Assembly (NCBI GenBank): GCA_009693225.1
Contig: SHXP01000011.1
Coordinates: 1-19,942 of the forward strand
DNA: 19,942 nucleotides
Direction: 5' to 3'
From: Limnohabitans sp.
GTDB taxonomy: Bacteria; Pseudomonadota; Gammaproteobacteria; Burkholderiales; Burkholderiaceae_C
Shown here: piece by piece, positions 6,836 through 13,596 of the stretch
How the letters are laid out: each line of letters starts with the position of its first letter
How positions within the stretch are numbered: position 1 is the first letter of the stretch
The notes under the pieces: model-generated
Seen by the model: the letters and a program-made list of their open reading frames with translations, nothing else
Told to the model about the DNA's origin: nothing
Databases searched by the model: none
Program-made: the position numbers and the translations under genes

Positions 6836-7110
6836 GTTGGTGCTCGCGATGTGGTTCACACACCGCAGTTCAACGGGAAGCAGAAGTGTTCTTCCAGCCA
6901 AGTACATCTTTTCGGTACATGCGTTCGGTGGAGCACCAGCCTGCGCTGCCCCCGCAACGGTCAAGCGAACGAAACACTTCACGGTGTTTCCGCCCTGTCC
7001 CACATAGCCACTGTAAGCCTTGAACAAGCTTTCGGGAAGGCGGACGGAGTTGTTTTCGCCAGCCCGGATACCGGCCAACAAAGTGGAGTCGCGCCTGGCG
7101 TGACTTCGTT
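6836..7110 (+). promoter_or_regulatory. cobalamin riboswitch (adenosylcobalamin/B12 element)
   Basis: The leader of btuB carries the ordered landmarks of the cobalamin riboswitch. The core CTGCGCTGCCCCCGCAACGG is at 6941-6960, preceded by CGGTGGAGCACC. AGCCACTG (about 7007) and CGGGAAGGCGG (about 7034) follow. The B12 box is AGCCCGGATACCGGCC (about 7061-7076), matching the family pattern AGYCAGRAKACCNGCC with small changes. A GGTGCT near 6838 is the usual 5' side of the closing stem. Binding of B12 would lower expression of the downstream uptake genes. The region is otherwise non-coding; open frames through it are shadows. Exact ends are estimated. Confidence 0.9.
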
Positions 7111-7119
7111 ACGTCCATG

Positions 7120-7150
7120 CACTGTCGGGGAAGGCAGTGAGGGCTTTTTT
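7120..7150 (+). terminator. intrinsic-terminator-like hairpin between riboswitch and btuB
   Basis: CACTGTC (7120-7126) pairs with GGCAGTG (7133-7139) around a GGGGAA loop, followed after five bases by six T (7145-7150). It sits between the B12 box and the btuB ATG at 7165 and is the probable expression platform: transcription attenuation when cobalamin is bound. I cannot show the competing antiterminator pairing by eye. Confidence 0.6.
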
Positions 7151-7164
7151 GCTGGTAATTAAAC

Positions 7165-9057
7165 ATGTTTTCTCTCAAGCTTTATTCCAAGGCATTTATT
7201 TACTTTTTTGCGTTCGTTTCTCTATGCACACCAGTTTGTGCTCAGGAGCAAGAACTTAATCCAGTAGTAGTAACTGATTCGTTCAATGAGTTGCACCTAT
7301 CGGATTTTTTGTCCTCGATCTCGGTTATCAATCGCCAACAGATAGAAAAATCCCAGTCAGCAACCCTGGCCGATTTGCTGCTAGGAGAAGCAGGCATAGA
7401 GTTTGGACGCAACGGCGGCATAGGCGCCACCTCATCGTTCTTTTTGCGTGGTCAGGACAGCAAGAATGTGGCTGTTTATATCGATGGTGTACGTACCCCG
7501 GTTGACCAAATCGGATCTTTGCAAATCACCGATTTTCCACTGGCACAAATTGAAAAAATTGAAATTCTCAGAGGCAACGCATCTGCACTTTACGGAGACT
7601 CTGCCATCGGCGGTGTGATCAATATATTTACCAGGCAAGGAATCGGCAAACCTGCGCCATATGGAAGTGTGACTTCGGGGGGCTATGGATTGATAGATGT
7701 GAACACGGGCTATGGCGGGGTCGTGGACGATATTAAATTTAATTTTCAAGCCGGGAATTTGAGTTCAACCGGTTTTTCAGCTATGAACACGACCCAGAAA
7801 AAACTGGCCAATTCTGACAACGACAGGTATGTCTCTAATTACTTTTCTATGCATCTGGAAAAAACCATCGCGACAGACACTGCTTTGGGAATCAGAGAAA
7901 ATCACAGTTATTCTGATAATTCATACGATTACGCAACTTCTTTCAACCATCCGTTAACAACGGATACGCACAACCAAACCAAGACCAGCAAGCTGTTTGT
8001 TTTATATCTCCAAACGATGGTGAATCCGGATTGGAAATCCAGGGTGGATGTATCCAGCAGCAAAATCGAATATGAAGATTTTTTGAATGGCTCGCGAAAC
8101 ATCAGTTACAACGGATTCGGATTGAATGAAGGACAACAAAAAAGCCTGAGGTGGTTCAATACCTATGCGGTCAATGACAAGACGGTGTTGAATTTTGGTG
8201 TGTACTACAGCGAGGATGAACAGGTATTCACCGGCACAAACGGTGATTCTTATTCAACGAAGCGTTTTTCACGCGGCTATTTCACAGGCATTAACCGCAG
8301 CATGGGGAATTGGTCGCTGCAAACCAACTTGCGTCAGGATGTGATGGATATTGCCAACACTGACGCAAGCTCTGTTTTGACCAGTATTGCGCCAACTTCC
8401 ACATCCGGATTGCTGGGCGTGGGTTATGCAATCAATCCGCAGTGGAAGCTGACGACTTCAATTTCCAACGGATTTAGCGCTCCCTCCGCTTATGATGTAT
8501 CGCAAAACACCAAGCTGTCATCGGAGAAATTTTTGTCAAAAGAGGTCAGTCTGAATTATTTGAACGGCACTCAATTGTTCCGAACGGTAGTGTTTGAAAT
8601 GACCACGCAAAATTCCATTCTTTATGACGACAATGGTGTGGCTTCAAACACGTATTCGACAGAAAACAAGGGTATTGAAACAAGCGCGCAGACAGAGTGG
8701 GCAAGCTATCGCGTCAAAGCCTCTCTTGTATTTCAAAATCCCAGAAGCGTGACTTACGATGAAGCACTGGCGCGTCGTGCCAAGCGCTATGGCAGTCTGG
8801 ATCTGAGCAGGGCTGCCGGGGAATACGAGTTTGGCACCCGAGTATCAGCAGCAGGAGAGCGCAAGGACAGTCATTTCAGTGACGATATGTTGAGTGCTTA
8901 TGCTTTGTTGTCGCTTTATGCGTCCAAAAAGATAGACAAGGACTGGACGGCAAGGCTCAAGATTGATAATGTGTTTGATAAAGATTACCAACTCGCATAC
9001 GGCTACAACACACCTGGCAGAACAGCGAGTGCCGCCCTCGTCTACCAACCTAAGTAG
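7165..9057 (+). CDS. btuB: TonB-dependent vitamin B12 receptor BtuB
   Basis: This 630-residue outer-membrane receptor takes up cobalamin with energy from TonB-ExbBD. A signal peptide (about residues 1-26, MFSLKLYSKAFIYFFAFVSL... ending VCA) precedes a TonB-box-like NPVVVTD. The plug domain runs from about 40 to 160, with SSFFLRGQDSKNVAVYIDGVR, QIEKIEILRGNASALYGDSA and GGVINIFTR. The rest has alternating beta-barrel strands, ending in NVFDKDYQLAYGYNTPGR, typical of BtuB. The final residues are VYQPK, without the usual C-terminal aromatic residue. BtuB identity rests on the riboswitch and the btuFCD genes behind it. The gene is visibly more AT-rich than its neighbours (one counted 60-base line, 7801-7860, is 38% GC against 65% at 10921-10980). 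The next gene starts nine bases after its stop. Confidence 0.92.
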   Translation: MFSLKLYSKAFIYFFAFVSLCTPVCAQEQELNPVVVTDSFNELHLSDFLSSISVINRQQIEKSQSATLADLLLGEAGIEFGRNGGIGATSSFFLRGQDSKNVAVYIDGVRTPVDQIGSLQITDFPLAQIEKIEILRGNASALYGDSAIGGVINIFTRQGIGKPAPYGSVTSGGYGLIDVNTGYGGVVDDIKFNFQAGNLSSTGFSAMNTTQKKLANSDNDRYVSNYFSMHLEKTIATDTALGIRENHSYSDNSYDYATSFNHPLTTDTHNQTKTSKLFVLYLQTMVNPDWKSRVDVSSSKIEYEDFLNGSRNISYNGFGLNEGQQKSLRWFNTYAVNDKTVLNFGVYYSEDEQVFTGTNGDSYSTKRFSRGYFTGINRSMGNWSLQTNLRQDVMDIANTDASSVLTSIAPTSTSGLLGVGYAINPQWKLTTSISNGFSAPSAYDVSQNTKLSSEKFLSKEVSLNYLNGTQLFRTVVFEMTTQNSILYDDNGVASNTYSTENKGIETSAQTEWASYRVKASLVFQNPRSVTYDEALARRAKRYGSLDLSRAAGEYEFGTRVSAAGERKDSHFSDDMLSAYALLSLYASKKIDKDWTARLKIDNVFDKDYQLAYGYNTPGRTASAALVYQPK

Positions 9058-9065
9058 TTTGACCC

Positions 9066-9866
9066 ATGCCATTGAAACCGCAACGCATCATCTGTATGAC
9101 CGAGGAGACCACCGAGTGGTTGTACCTGCTCGGCCAGTCGCATCGCATCGCGGGCATCTCGGGCTACACGGTGAGACCCAAAATCGCGCGTGCTGAAAAG
9201 CCGCGCGTCAGCGCCTTCACCAGCGCAAAGATTGACAAGATCCTAGCGCTGCAACCCGATTGCGTGTTTGGTTTCTCCGATTTGCAGGCGGATATTGCGG
9301 CGACCCTGATCCGTCACGGCGTGCAGGTGACGGTGTTCAATCAGCGCAGTGTCGATGAGATTTTCAGCATGCTTTACCAGGTGGCGGCCATGGTGGGCGA
9401 GGTCGAGCAGGGCTTGCTTCGTATTCAGCAGATGCAGTCGCACCTGCATACCATACAGGCGGCGGCCAAGGCTTTGCCGCGCCGCCCGCGCGTTTATTTT
9501 GAAGAGTGGGACGAGCCGCCGATCAGTGCGATACGCTGGGTGTCTGAATTGACGGGCATCGCAGGCGGCAACGATTGCTTTCCCGAACTGGGGCAACAGT
9601 CGCTGGGCAAAAACCGCATCATTGCCGATCCGCTGGAGATTGTGCGTAGACAGCCCGACATCATCATCGGTTCTTGGTGCGGTAAGAAATTCCGCCCGCA
9701 ACTCGTTGCTGCACGCCCCGGTTGGCAGGATGTCCCTGCCGTGAAAAACGGGCAATTGTTTGAAATCAAATCGGCAGATATCTTACAGCCGGGTCCGGCG
9801 GCTTTGACTGACGGAGTCGATCAGTTGCACCGCATCATTTTGCAGTGGGCTTTACGCCATGCCTAA
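9066..9866 (+). CDS. BtuF-like cobalamin-binding protein without signal peptide
   Basis: A 266-residue protein of the class III periplasmic-binding fold (BtuF/FecB type). Its first half aligns by eye with the adjacent BtuF: RIICMTEETTEWLYLLGQ against RIITLLPSLAETVCELGA, and KIDKILALQPDCVFGFSD against SVEAIVRLQPDFVLVGKS. The second half has VYFEEWDEPPISAIRWVSEL and NGQLFEIKSADILQPGPA, also seen in proteins annotated as cobalamin-binding. It begins directly at the fold (MPLKPQRIICM) with no signal peptide, and no in-frame upstream start would add one. It is therefore predicted cytoplasmic, unless exported another way. It overlaps btuF by eight bases and follows btuB closely, so it is part of the B12 operon. 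A cytoplasmic cobalamin or corrinoid chaperone is a guess. Confidence 0.8.
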   Translation: MPLKPQRIICMTEETTEWLYLLGQSHRIAGISGYTVRPKIARAEKPRVSAFTSAKIDKILALQPDCVFGFSDLQADIAATLIRHGVQVTVFNQRSVDEIFSMLYQVAAMVGEVEQGLLRIQQMQSHLHTIQAAAKALPRRPRVYFEEWDEPPISAIRWVSELTGIAGGNDCFPELGQQSLGKNRIIADPLEIVRRQPDIIIGSWCGKKFRPQLVAARPGWQDVPAVKNGQLFEIKSADILQPGPAALTDGVDQLHRIILQWALRHA

Positions 9867-10722
9867 GCTGATGCTGATCTTGCTGCTGCTGTGGCAAAGC
9901 GCGGCTGCTTTGACTGTCATCGACGACAGGCAACAGCAGGTGACGCTGAACGCATCGCCGCAGCGCATCATCACCTTGCTGCCGTCGCTGGCTGAAACCG
10001 TGTGTGAGCTCGGTGCGTGTGAGCGGCTGGTCGCAACCGACAATTACGCGGACTGGCCGGCTTCTGTCAAAGCCTTGCCCAAGCTCGGCGGTCTGTACGA
10101 CGCATCTGTTGAAGCCATCGTCAGACTCCAGCCCGATTTCGTGCTGGTCGGCAAATCGACCCGCATCATCGGCCGGCTGGAATCGCTGGGCATCAAGGTG
10201 GTGGTGCTGGAAACGCAATCGCTCGCAGATGTGCAGCGCAGCATGCACACCATCGCGCAGGTATTGCAATTGCCGCAGCCGCAGGCAGCCGCAGACCGCT
10301 TGTGGCAGCAGGCCGTGCTGGCAATCGATCAGGCCGCGAAAAAAATTCCTGCTGCTGCGCAAGGCGCCAGCTTTTATTTTGAGGCCAGCACCGGCGGTTA
10401 TGCCGCCGGTGAAGCGTCTTTCATCGGCGGCGTCATGCAGCGCCTGGGCTTGCGCAATACCGTCACTGCCGCCATGGGCGCGTTCCCCCAGGTCAACCCC
10501 GAGTTTGTGGTGCGTGCTTCGCCGCAATGGGTGTTTCTCGCTGAGCCTTCTGCCGTCGCCTTGCACAAGCGTCCGGGCTGGTCCGCCATGGCAGCGGTCA
10601 AGGCCGGACGTGTCTGCGCTTTCAATGCAGCGCAAGGCCATGTGCTGGTGCGCCCCGGTCCGCGCATAGGAGAAGCCGCTAACATTCTGGTCAAGTGTTT
10701 ACAAAAAGTGGCGACACCATGA
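9859..10722 (+). CDS. btuF: periplasmic vitamin B12-binding protein BtuF
   Basis: BtuF captures cobalamin in the periplasm and hands it to BtuCD. The 287-residue product starts with a short signal peptide (MPKLMLILLLLWQSAAA, cleavage near residue 17), then the two-lobe class III fold: RIITLLPSLAETVCELGACERLV, KLGGLYDASVEAIVRLQPD, a linking helix near 110-150, and the second lobe with SFIGGVMQRLGLRN and the C-terminal VRPGPRIGEAANIL. E. coli BtuF has a mature length near 245, so the size fits. The start overlaps the previous gene (ATGCCTAA) and its stop overlaps the btuC start (ATGA), so translation is coupled through the operon. Expression should follow the B12 riboswitch upstream of btuB. 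Confidence 0.9.
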   Translation: MPKLMLILLLLWQSAAALTVIDDRQQQVTLNASPQRIITLLPSLAETVCELGACERLVATDNYADWPASVKALPKLGGLYDASVEAIVRLQPDFVLVGKSTRIIGRLESLGIKVVVLETQSLADVQRSMHTIAQVLQLPQPQAAADRLWQQAVLAIDQAAKKIPAAAQGASFYFEASTGGYAAGEASFIGGVMQRLGLRNTVTAAMGAFPQVNPEFVVRASPQWVFLAEPSAVALHKRPGWSAMAAVKAGRVCAFNAAQGHVLVRPGPRIGEAANILVKCLQKVATP

Positions 10723-11738
10723 AAACGCCGCCGCATCACTCTTACACCTTGGCGCTGGTGCTGTGCGGGCTGACGCTGGTGTTGTGGCTGCTCGGTCTGA
10801 GTGCCGGCAGCCGGGGCTTTGAAACGGACTTGGGGTGGAGCAATCCTATTATTCAAGACATCAGACTGCCGCGCACGCTGGGGGCCTGGCTGGCCGGTGC
10901 GCTGCTGGGTCTGGCCGGCGCGCTGGCACAAGGCTTGTTTCGCAATCCGCTGGCCGACCCGTACCTGCTGGGCAGTGCGTCGGGGGCGGCGCTCGGCGTG
11001 GCCCTGACCTTGGCCTTGGGCGCCTGGGGCGGTGCGCAATTGCCGGTGGATATTCAATGGGTGGGGCCCTGGGTCTGGCGTCTGGGTTTGACCGGTGCGG
11101 CCTTTGCCGGGGCCTGGGGTGCGGTCTTGCTGACCTTGCTGCTGGCGAGCGGCGTGCAACACACTTTGCGCCTGCTGCTGGCCGGCGTGGTGGTCGGCGT
11201 GGTGCTGGGTGCGCTCACCTCTTTGCTCAGTGCCACACAGCCGCAGTTGTTACCGGCCATGCAATCGTTTTTGCTGGGCAATACCGGCATGGTCAACGGC
11301 TCGTCCTGCCTGTTGATGGCAGCCGTTCTTGTACTGTGCTGGCTGACGGCGTGTCGCTTGAGCCCCTTGCTCGACGGCTTGACCCTGGGTGAAGACACGG
11401 CCAGAAGCCTGGGGCTGCCTGTGGCATCCTTGCGCATGTTGCTGCTCGCGGTGATGGCCTTGTGTACCGCCACCGCAGTCGCACAGACCGGGTTGATCGC
11501 CTTTGTCGGTCTGGTGGCGCCGCATCTGGTGCGCTCGCGCGTGCGTGTGCGTTTTGCGATGTCTTCTCTGTTGTCCACCTTGACCGGCGGGGTGCTGCTG
11601 TGTCTGGCCGATATTCTGGCGCGTACCGTGATGGCGCCGCGGGAACTGCCGGTCGGTGTCCTGACAGCCGTCATGGGCGGCGCTTACCTGATGTGGCGTT
11701 TGCGTTCGCACATTTCGCATGAAAGCGAGCACGCATGA
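10719..11738 (+). CDS. btuC: cobalamin ABC transporter permease BtuC (FecCD family)
   Basis: A 339-residue inner-membrane permease of the FecCD family, forming the BtuC homodimer. Many hydrophobic helices are visible (about ten expected). Family motifs: RLPRTLGAWLAGALLGLAGA (about 45-64), GNPLADPYLLGSASGAALG in the form RNPLADPYLLGSASGAALG, GEDTARSLGLP near residue 225 (the coupling-helix region that contacts BtuD), GLIAFVGLVAPHLVR, and the C-terminal RELPVGVLTAVMGGAYLMWRL. The start at 10719 is chosen because it overlaps the btuF stop as ATGA; an in-frame ATG 24 bases earlier would lie inside btuF. Its own stop overlaps the btuD start. The neighbours make cobalamin the substrate; by itself the family also moves siderophores and heme. 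Confidence 0.92.
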   Translation: MKTPPHHSYTLALVLCGLTLVLWLLGLSAGSRGFETDLGWSNPIIQDIRLPRTLGAWLAGALLGLAGALAQGLFRNPLADPYLLGSASGAALGVALTLALGAWGGAQLPVDIQWVGPWVWRLGLTGAAFAGAWGAVLLTLLLASGVQHTLRLLLAGVVVGVVLGALTSLLSATQPQLLPAMQSFLLGNTGMVNGSSCLLMAAVLVLCWLTACRLSPLLDGLTLGEDTARSLGLPVASLRMLLLAVMALCTATAVAQTGLIAFVGLVAPHLVRSRVRVRFAMSSLLSTLTGGVLLCLADILARTVMAPRELPVGVLTAVMGGAYLMWRLRSHISHESEHA

Positions 11739-12502
11739 GTCATCCCAAGGCATTGCAGGCCAGACAGCTCAGTGCCCGGCATGGCCGGCACCAGGTGCTG
11801 CATGCGGTGAACGTAGACTTTGAGGCAGGGCGATGGACTTGCATCGTCGGGCCCAACGGAGCGGGCAAAACCAGCTTGCTCAAAGTACTGGCGGGTTTGA
11901 TGGATAGCGATGGCGAGGTCTTGTTGCTGGACAAGCCCTTGGGCACGTACAGCCCGCGTGTACGCGCGCAGCAGCTGGCCTGGCTGGGGCAGCATGACAA
12001 CGCAGGCGACGACTTGTCGGTGTATGACGTCGTCATGCTCGGGCGTTTGCCGCACCGGCAATGGTGGAACGGTGCCGGCGCGCAAGACCGCGCTGTGGTT
12101 GAGCAATGTCTCGATGACCTGCAACTGAGCGAATGGCGCAACCGCAGTCTGGGCAGCTTGTCCGGCGGCGAAAGACAGCGGGTCTTGCTGGCGCGCGCGC
12201 TGGCGGTGCAGGCGCAGGTGCTGCTGATGGACGAACCGGTGGCGAACGCAGATGTACCGCATCAGGCGGATTGGTTGAACACGGTTCAAGCGGCAACCCG
12301 TCAGGGCCAAACGGTTGTCAGCGTGTTGCACGATTTGAACCTGGCGATGCGTGCTGACCGTCTGGTGGTCATGCAGCGGGGCAGGGTGGTGATGCAGGCC
12401 GCAGTGGATGACCCGGCTTTGCACGCCTGCTTGCAGGACGTGTTTGTACACCGTTTGGTGTTCCATCAGGTGCAGGGCCAGTGGATAGCACTGCCCCGAT
12501 GA
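11735..12502 (+). CDS. btuD: cobalamin ABC transporter ATP-binding protein BtuD
   Basis: The 255-residue ATPase powers the BtuCD importer on the cytoplasmic face. Walker A is GPNGAGKTS (39-47), the Q-loop region lies near 85 (WLGQHDN), the signature is LSGGERQ (142-148), Walker B VLLMDE (162-167) and the switch histidine H199 in VLHDLN. The D-loop region reads DEPVANAD where DEPTANLD or DEPTSALD is more common, a mild deviation that leaves the Walker B glutamate intact. Length equals E. coli BtuD (249) within a few residues. It overlaps btuC by four bases and is the last clear gene of the operon. Confidence 0.92.
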   Translation: MSHPKALQARQLSARHGRHQVLHAVNVDFEAGRWTCIVGPNGAGKTSLLKVLAGLMDSDGEVLLLDKPLGTYSPRVRAQQLAWLGQHDNAGDDLSVYDVVMLGRLPHRQWWNGAGAQDRAVVEQCLDDLQLSEWRNRSLGSLSGGERQRVLLARALAVQAQVLLMDEPVANADVPHQADWLNTVQAATRQGQTVVSVLHDLNLAMRADRLVVMQRGRVVMQAAVDDPALHACLQDVFVHRLVFHQVQGQWIALPR

Positions 12503-12525
12503 CATGCCCGGCCTGCTGCTACCTG

Positions 12526-12552
12526 TGACAGGTTGCACAATGCAATCTGTCA
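12526..12552. promoter_or_regulatory. 27-base near-perfect palindrome after btuD
   Basis: TGACAG (12526-12531) pairs with CTGTCA (12547-12552) and TTGCA (12533-12537) with TGCAA (12541-12545), around a CAA centre. Only one position on each side (G12532/T12546) fails to match. The left part also belongs to a second palindrome, ACCTGTGACAGGT (12521-12533). It lies 23 bases after the btuD stop and 49 before the next ATG. It could be an operator or an RNA hairpin at the 3' end of the btu transcript; no U-run follows. Confidence 0.55.
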
Positions 12553-12553
12553 A

Positions 12554-12584
12554 CGCCTGCAAGCGGTTTGTTAAGCTTGCGGCG
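12554..12584. repeat. second stem-loop after btuD
   Basis: CGCC plus GCAAGC (12554-12564, one bulged T) pairs with GCTTGC plus GGCG (12575-12584) around a ten-base loop. It directly follows the palindrome at 12526-12552, giving two stacked hairpins. It lacks a following T-run on the plus strand (AAACAG follows), so it is not a standard intrinsic terminator. Confidence 0.5.
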
Positions 12585-12601
12585 AAACAGCAGGGCAGAC
12601 C

Positions 12602-12832
12602 ATGAAGCATCTGAACACACAGGCCAATTTCCACCACAGCGGCTCGCCGGTGCGCGGCGACTACGAACCCGGCGATGCGTTTTACGAAGCCTTGATGCAG
12701 GCGTATGAGGGCCTGAACGAATCCGAAAGCCAGTTGCTGAATGCGCGCCTAATTCTGGTGCTGGCCAACCATATCGGCGACCTGGATGTGTTGAAACAGG
12801 CGATGGAAGTCGCGCGCATACCTGACAACTGA
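12602..12832 (+). CDS. small DUF2783-type protein
   Basis: A 76-residue protein of unknown function. The C-terminal part DAFYEALMQAYEGLNESESQ, followed by LLNARLILVLANHIGDLDVL and KQAMEVAR, matches my memory of the DUF2783 family, in which a short helical protein carries the near-invariant LNARL.L.LANHIGD. The N-terminus (MKHLNTQANFHHSGSPVRGD) is polar and family-variable. No membrane segment, signal peptide or metal motif is seen. It lies 99 bases after btuD, separated by two strong hairpins, so it may be a separate unit or the tail of the B12 operon. Nothing in the sequence ties it to cobalamin. Downstream it faces nth across an 87-base gap. Confidence 0.75.
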   Translation: MKHLNTQANFHHSGSPVRGDYEPGDAFYEALMQAYEGLNESESQLLNARLILVLANHIGDLDVLKQAMEVARIPDN

Positions 12833-12847
12833 TGAAGCTGACGGGAC

Positions 12848-12908
12848 TGCGGCATTGAAGCTCTATCCGCTTGCCGCAAGGCTCAGCTATGCCTGTGTTG
12901 ACAGGCAT
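12848..12908. terminator. hairpins in the convergent gap between DUF2783 gene and nth
   Basis: TGCGGCA (12848-12854) pairs with TGCCGCA (12872-12878). ATGCCTGT (12889-12896) pairs perfectly with ACAGGCAT (12901-12908) around a GTTG loop. The gap separates two convergent genes, so either hairpin could block read-through. Neither is followed by a T-run, so termination is only suggested. Confidence 0.4.
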
Positions 12909-12919
12909 TGTACTGAGTA

Positions 12920-13561
12920 TCAGTCGCGCGGTGTTTTGGGTCTGAAGTCACACCATGGCGACACCTGGCATTGCCAGCATTGCGGCTTGCGGGCCTGGCA
13001 CACATAACGGCCCAGCAGTATCAGCCAGTGGTGCGCATCCACCAGATAAGCCGGCGGAATCCGTTTGAGCAAACCCATCTCTACGTCATAAGGCGTAGCG
13101 CCCGGTGCTAGACCGGTGCGGTTGCCGACACGGAAAATATGCGTGTCCACCGCCATGGTGGCTTCGCCGAATGCCACGTTCAGCACGACGTTGGCGGTTT
13201 TGCGGCCGACACCGGGCAAGGCTTCCAGCGCTTCGCGGGTGCGCGGCACTTCGCCGCCTTGCTGACTGAGCAGAATGTCACAGGTTTGCATCAGGTGCCT
13301 GGCTTTGCTGCGGAACAGGCCTATGGTTTGGATATAGGACTCCAGCGCAGGCAGCCCCAGATTCAACATAGCCTGCGGCGTGTGGGCCACCGGAAATAAA
13401 CGCCGTGTCGCCTTGTTCACGCTGACATCGGTGGCCTGCGCGCTCAGCAGCACAGCGGCCAGCAACTCGAACACGCTGGTATATTCCAATTCAGTATTCG
13501 GCTGCGGATTGGCCGCTTTCAGCGTCGAAAAAAACGGTTCGATATGCTCTTTTTTCATCAT
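12920..13561 (-). CDS. nth: endonuclease III (DNA glycosylase/AP lyase)
   Basis: Nth removes oxidised pyrimidines and cleaves abasic sites in base-excision repair. The 213-residue product has all key features: the helix-hairpin-helix LPGVGRKTANVVLN (115-128) with catalytic lysine K121, VDTHIFR with catalytic Asp D139, and the C-terminal iron-sulfur ligands C188, C195, C198 and C204 in the C-X6-C-X2-C-X5-C spacing. Size matches E. coli Nth (211). Two adjacent ATG codons (13561 and 13558) are possible starts. It is divergent from the aminotransferase gene, with only 35 bases between starts. Confidence 0.96.
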   Translation of the reverse strand: MMKKEHIEPFFSTLKAANPQPNTELEYTSVFELLAAVLLSAQATDVSVNKATRRLFPVAHTPQAMLNLGLPALESYIQTIGLFRSKARHLMQTCDILLSQQGGEVPRTREALEALPGVGRKTANVVLNVAFGEATMAVDTHIFRVGNRTGLAPGATPYDVEMGLLKRIPPAYLVDAHHWLILLGRYVCQARKPQCWQCQVSPWCDFRPKTPRD

Positions 13562-13576
13562 TCACTTTATCCGGGT

Positions 13577-13582
13577 TACAAT
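13577..13582 (+). promoter_or_regulatory. possible -10 element of the aminotransferase gene
   Basis: TACAAT lies 14 bases before ATG 13597 in the 35-base gap between the divergent starts. Transcription from it would begin about eight bases before the ATG, leaving room for almost no leader. No good -35 is visible. Confidence 0.4.
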
Positions 13583-13596
13583 CCGATTATCTTCAC

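Noticed and set aside
6797..7081. Long N-terminal extension of the ZapB-like protein
   Set aside because: It lies antisense to the cobalamin riboswitch; the coiled-coil family starts at MSENN (6787) or shortly before.
9835..10641. 268-residue minus-strand open frame
   Set aside because: It is antisense to btuF and has no recognisable domain; btuF has a signal peptide, fold motifs and operon overlaps.
10695..10718. Earlier ATG for BtuC
   Set aside because: It would overlap btuF by 28 bases and add polar residues; ATG 10719 gives the usual ATGA overlap and a normal permease N-terminus.
11684..12637. 317-residue minus-strand open frame
   Set aside because: It is antisense to btuD, whose Walker and signature motifs are complete.
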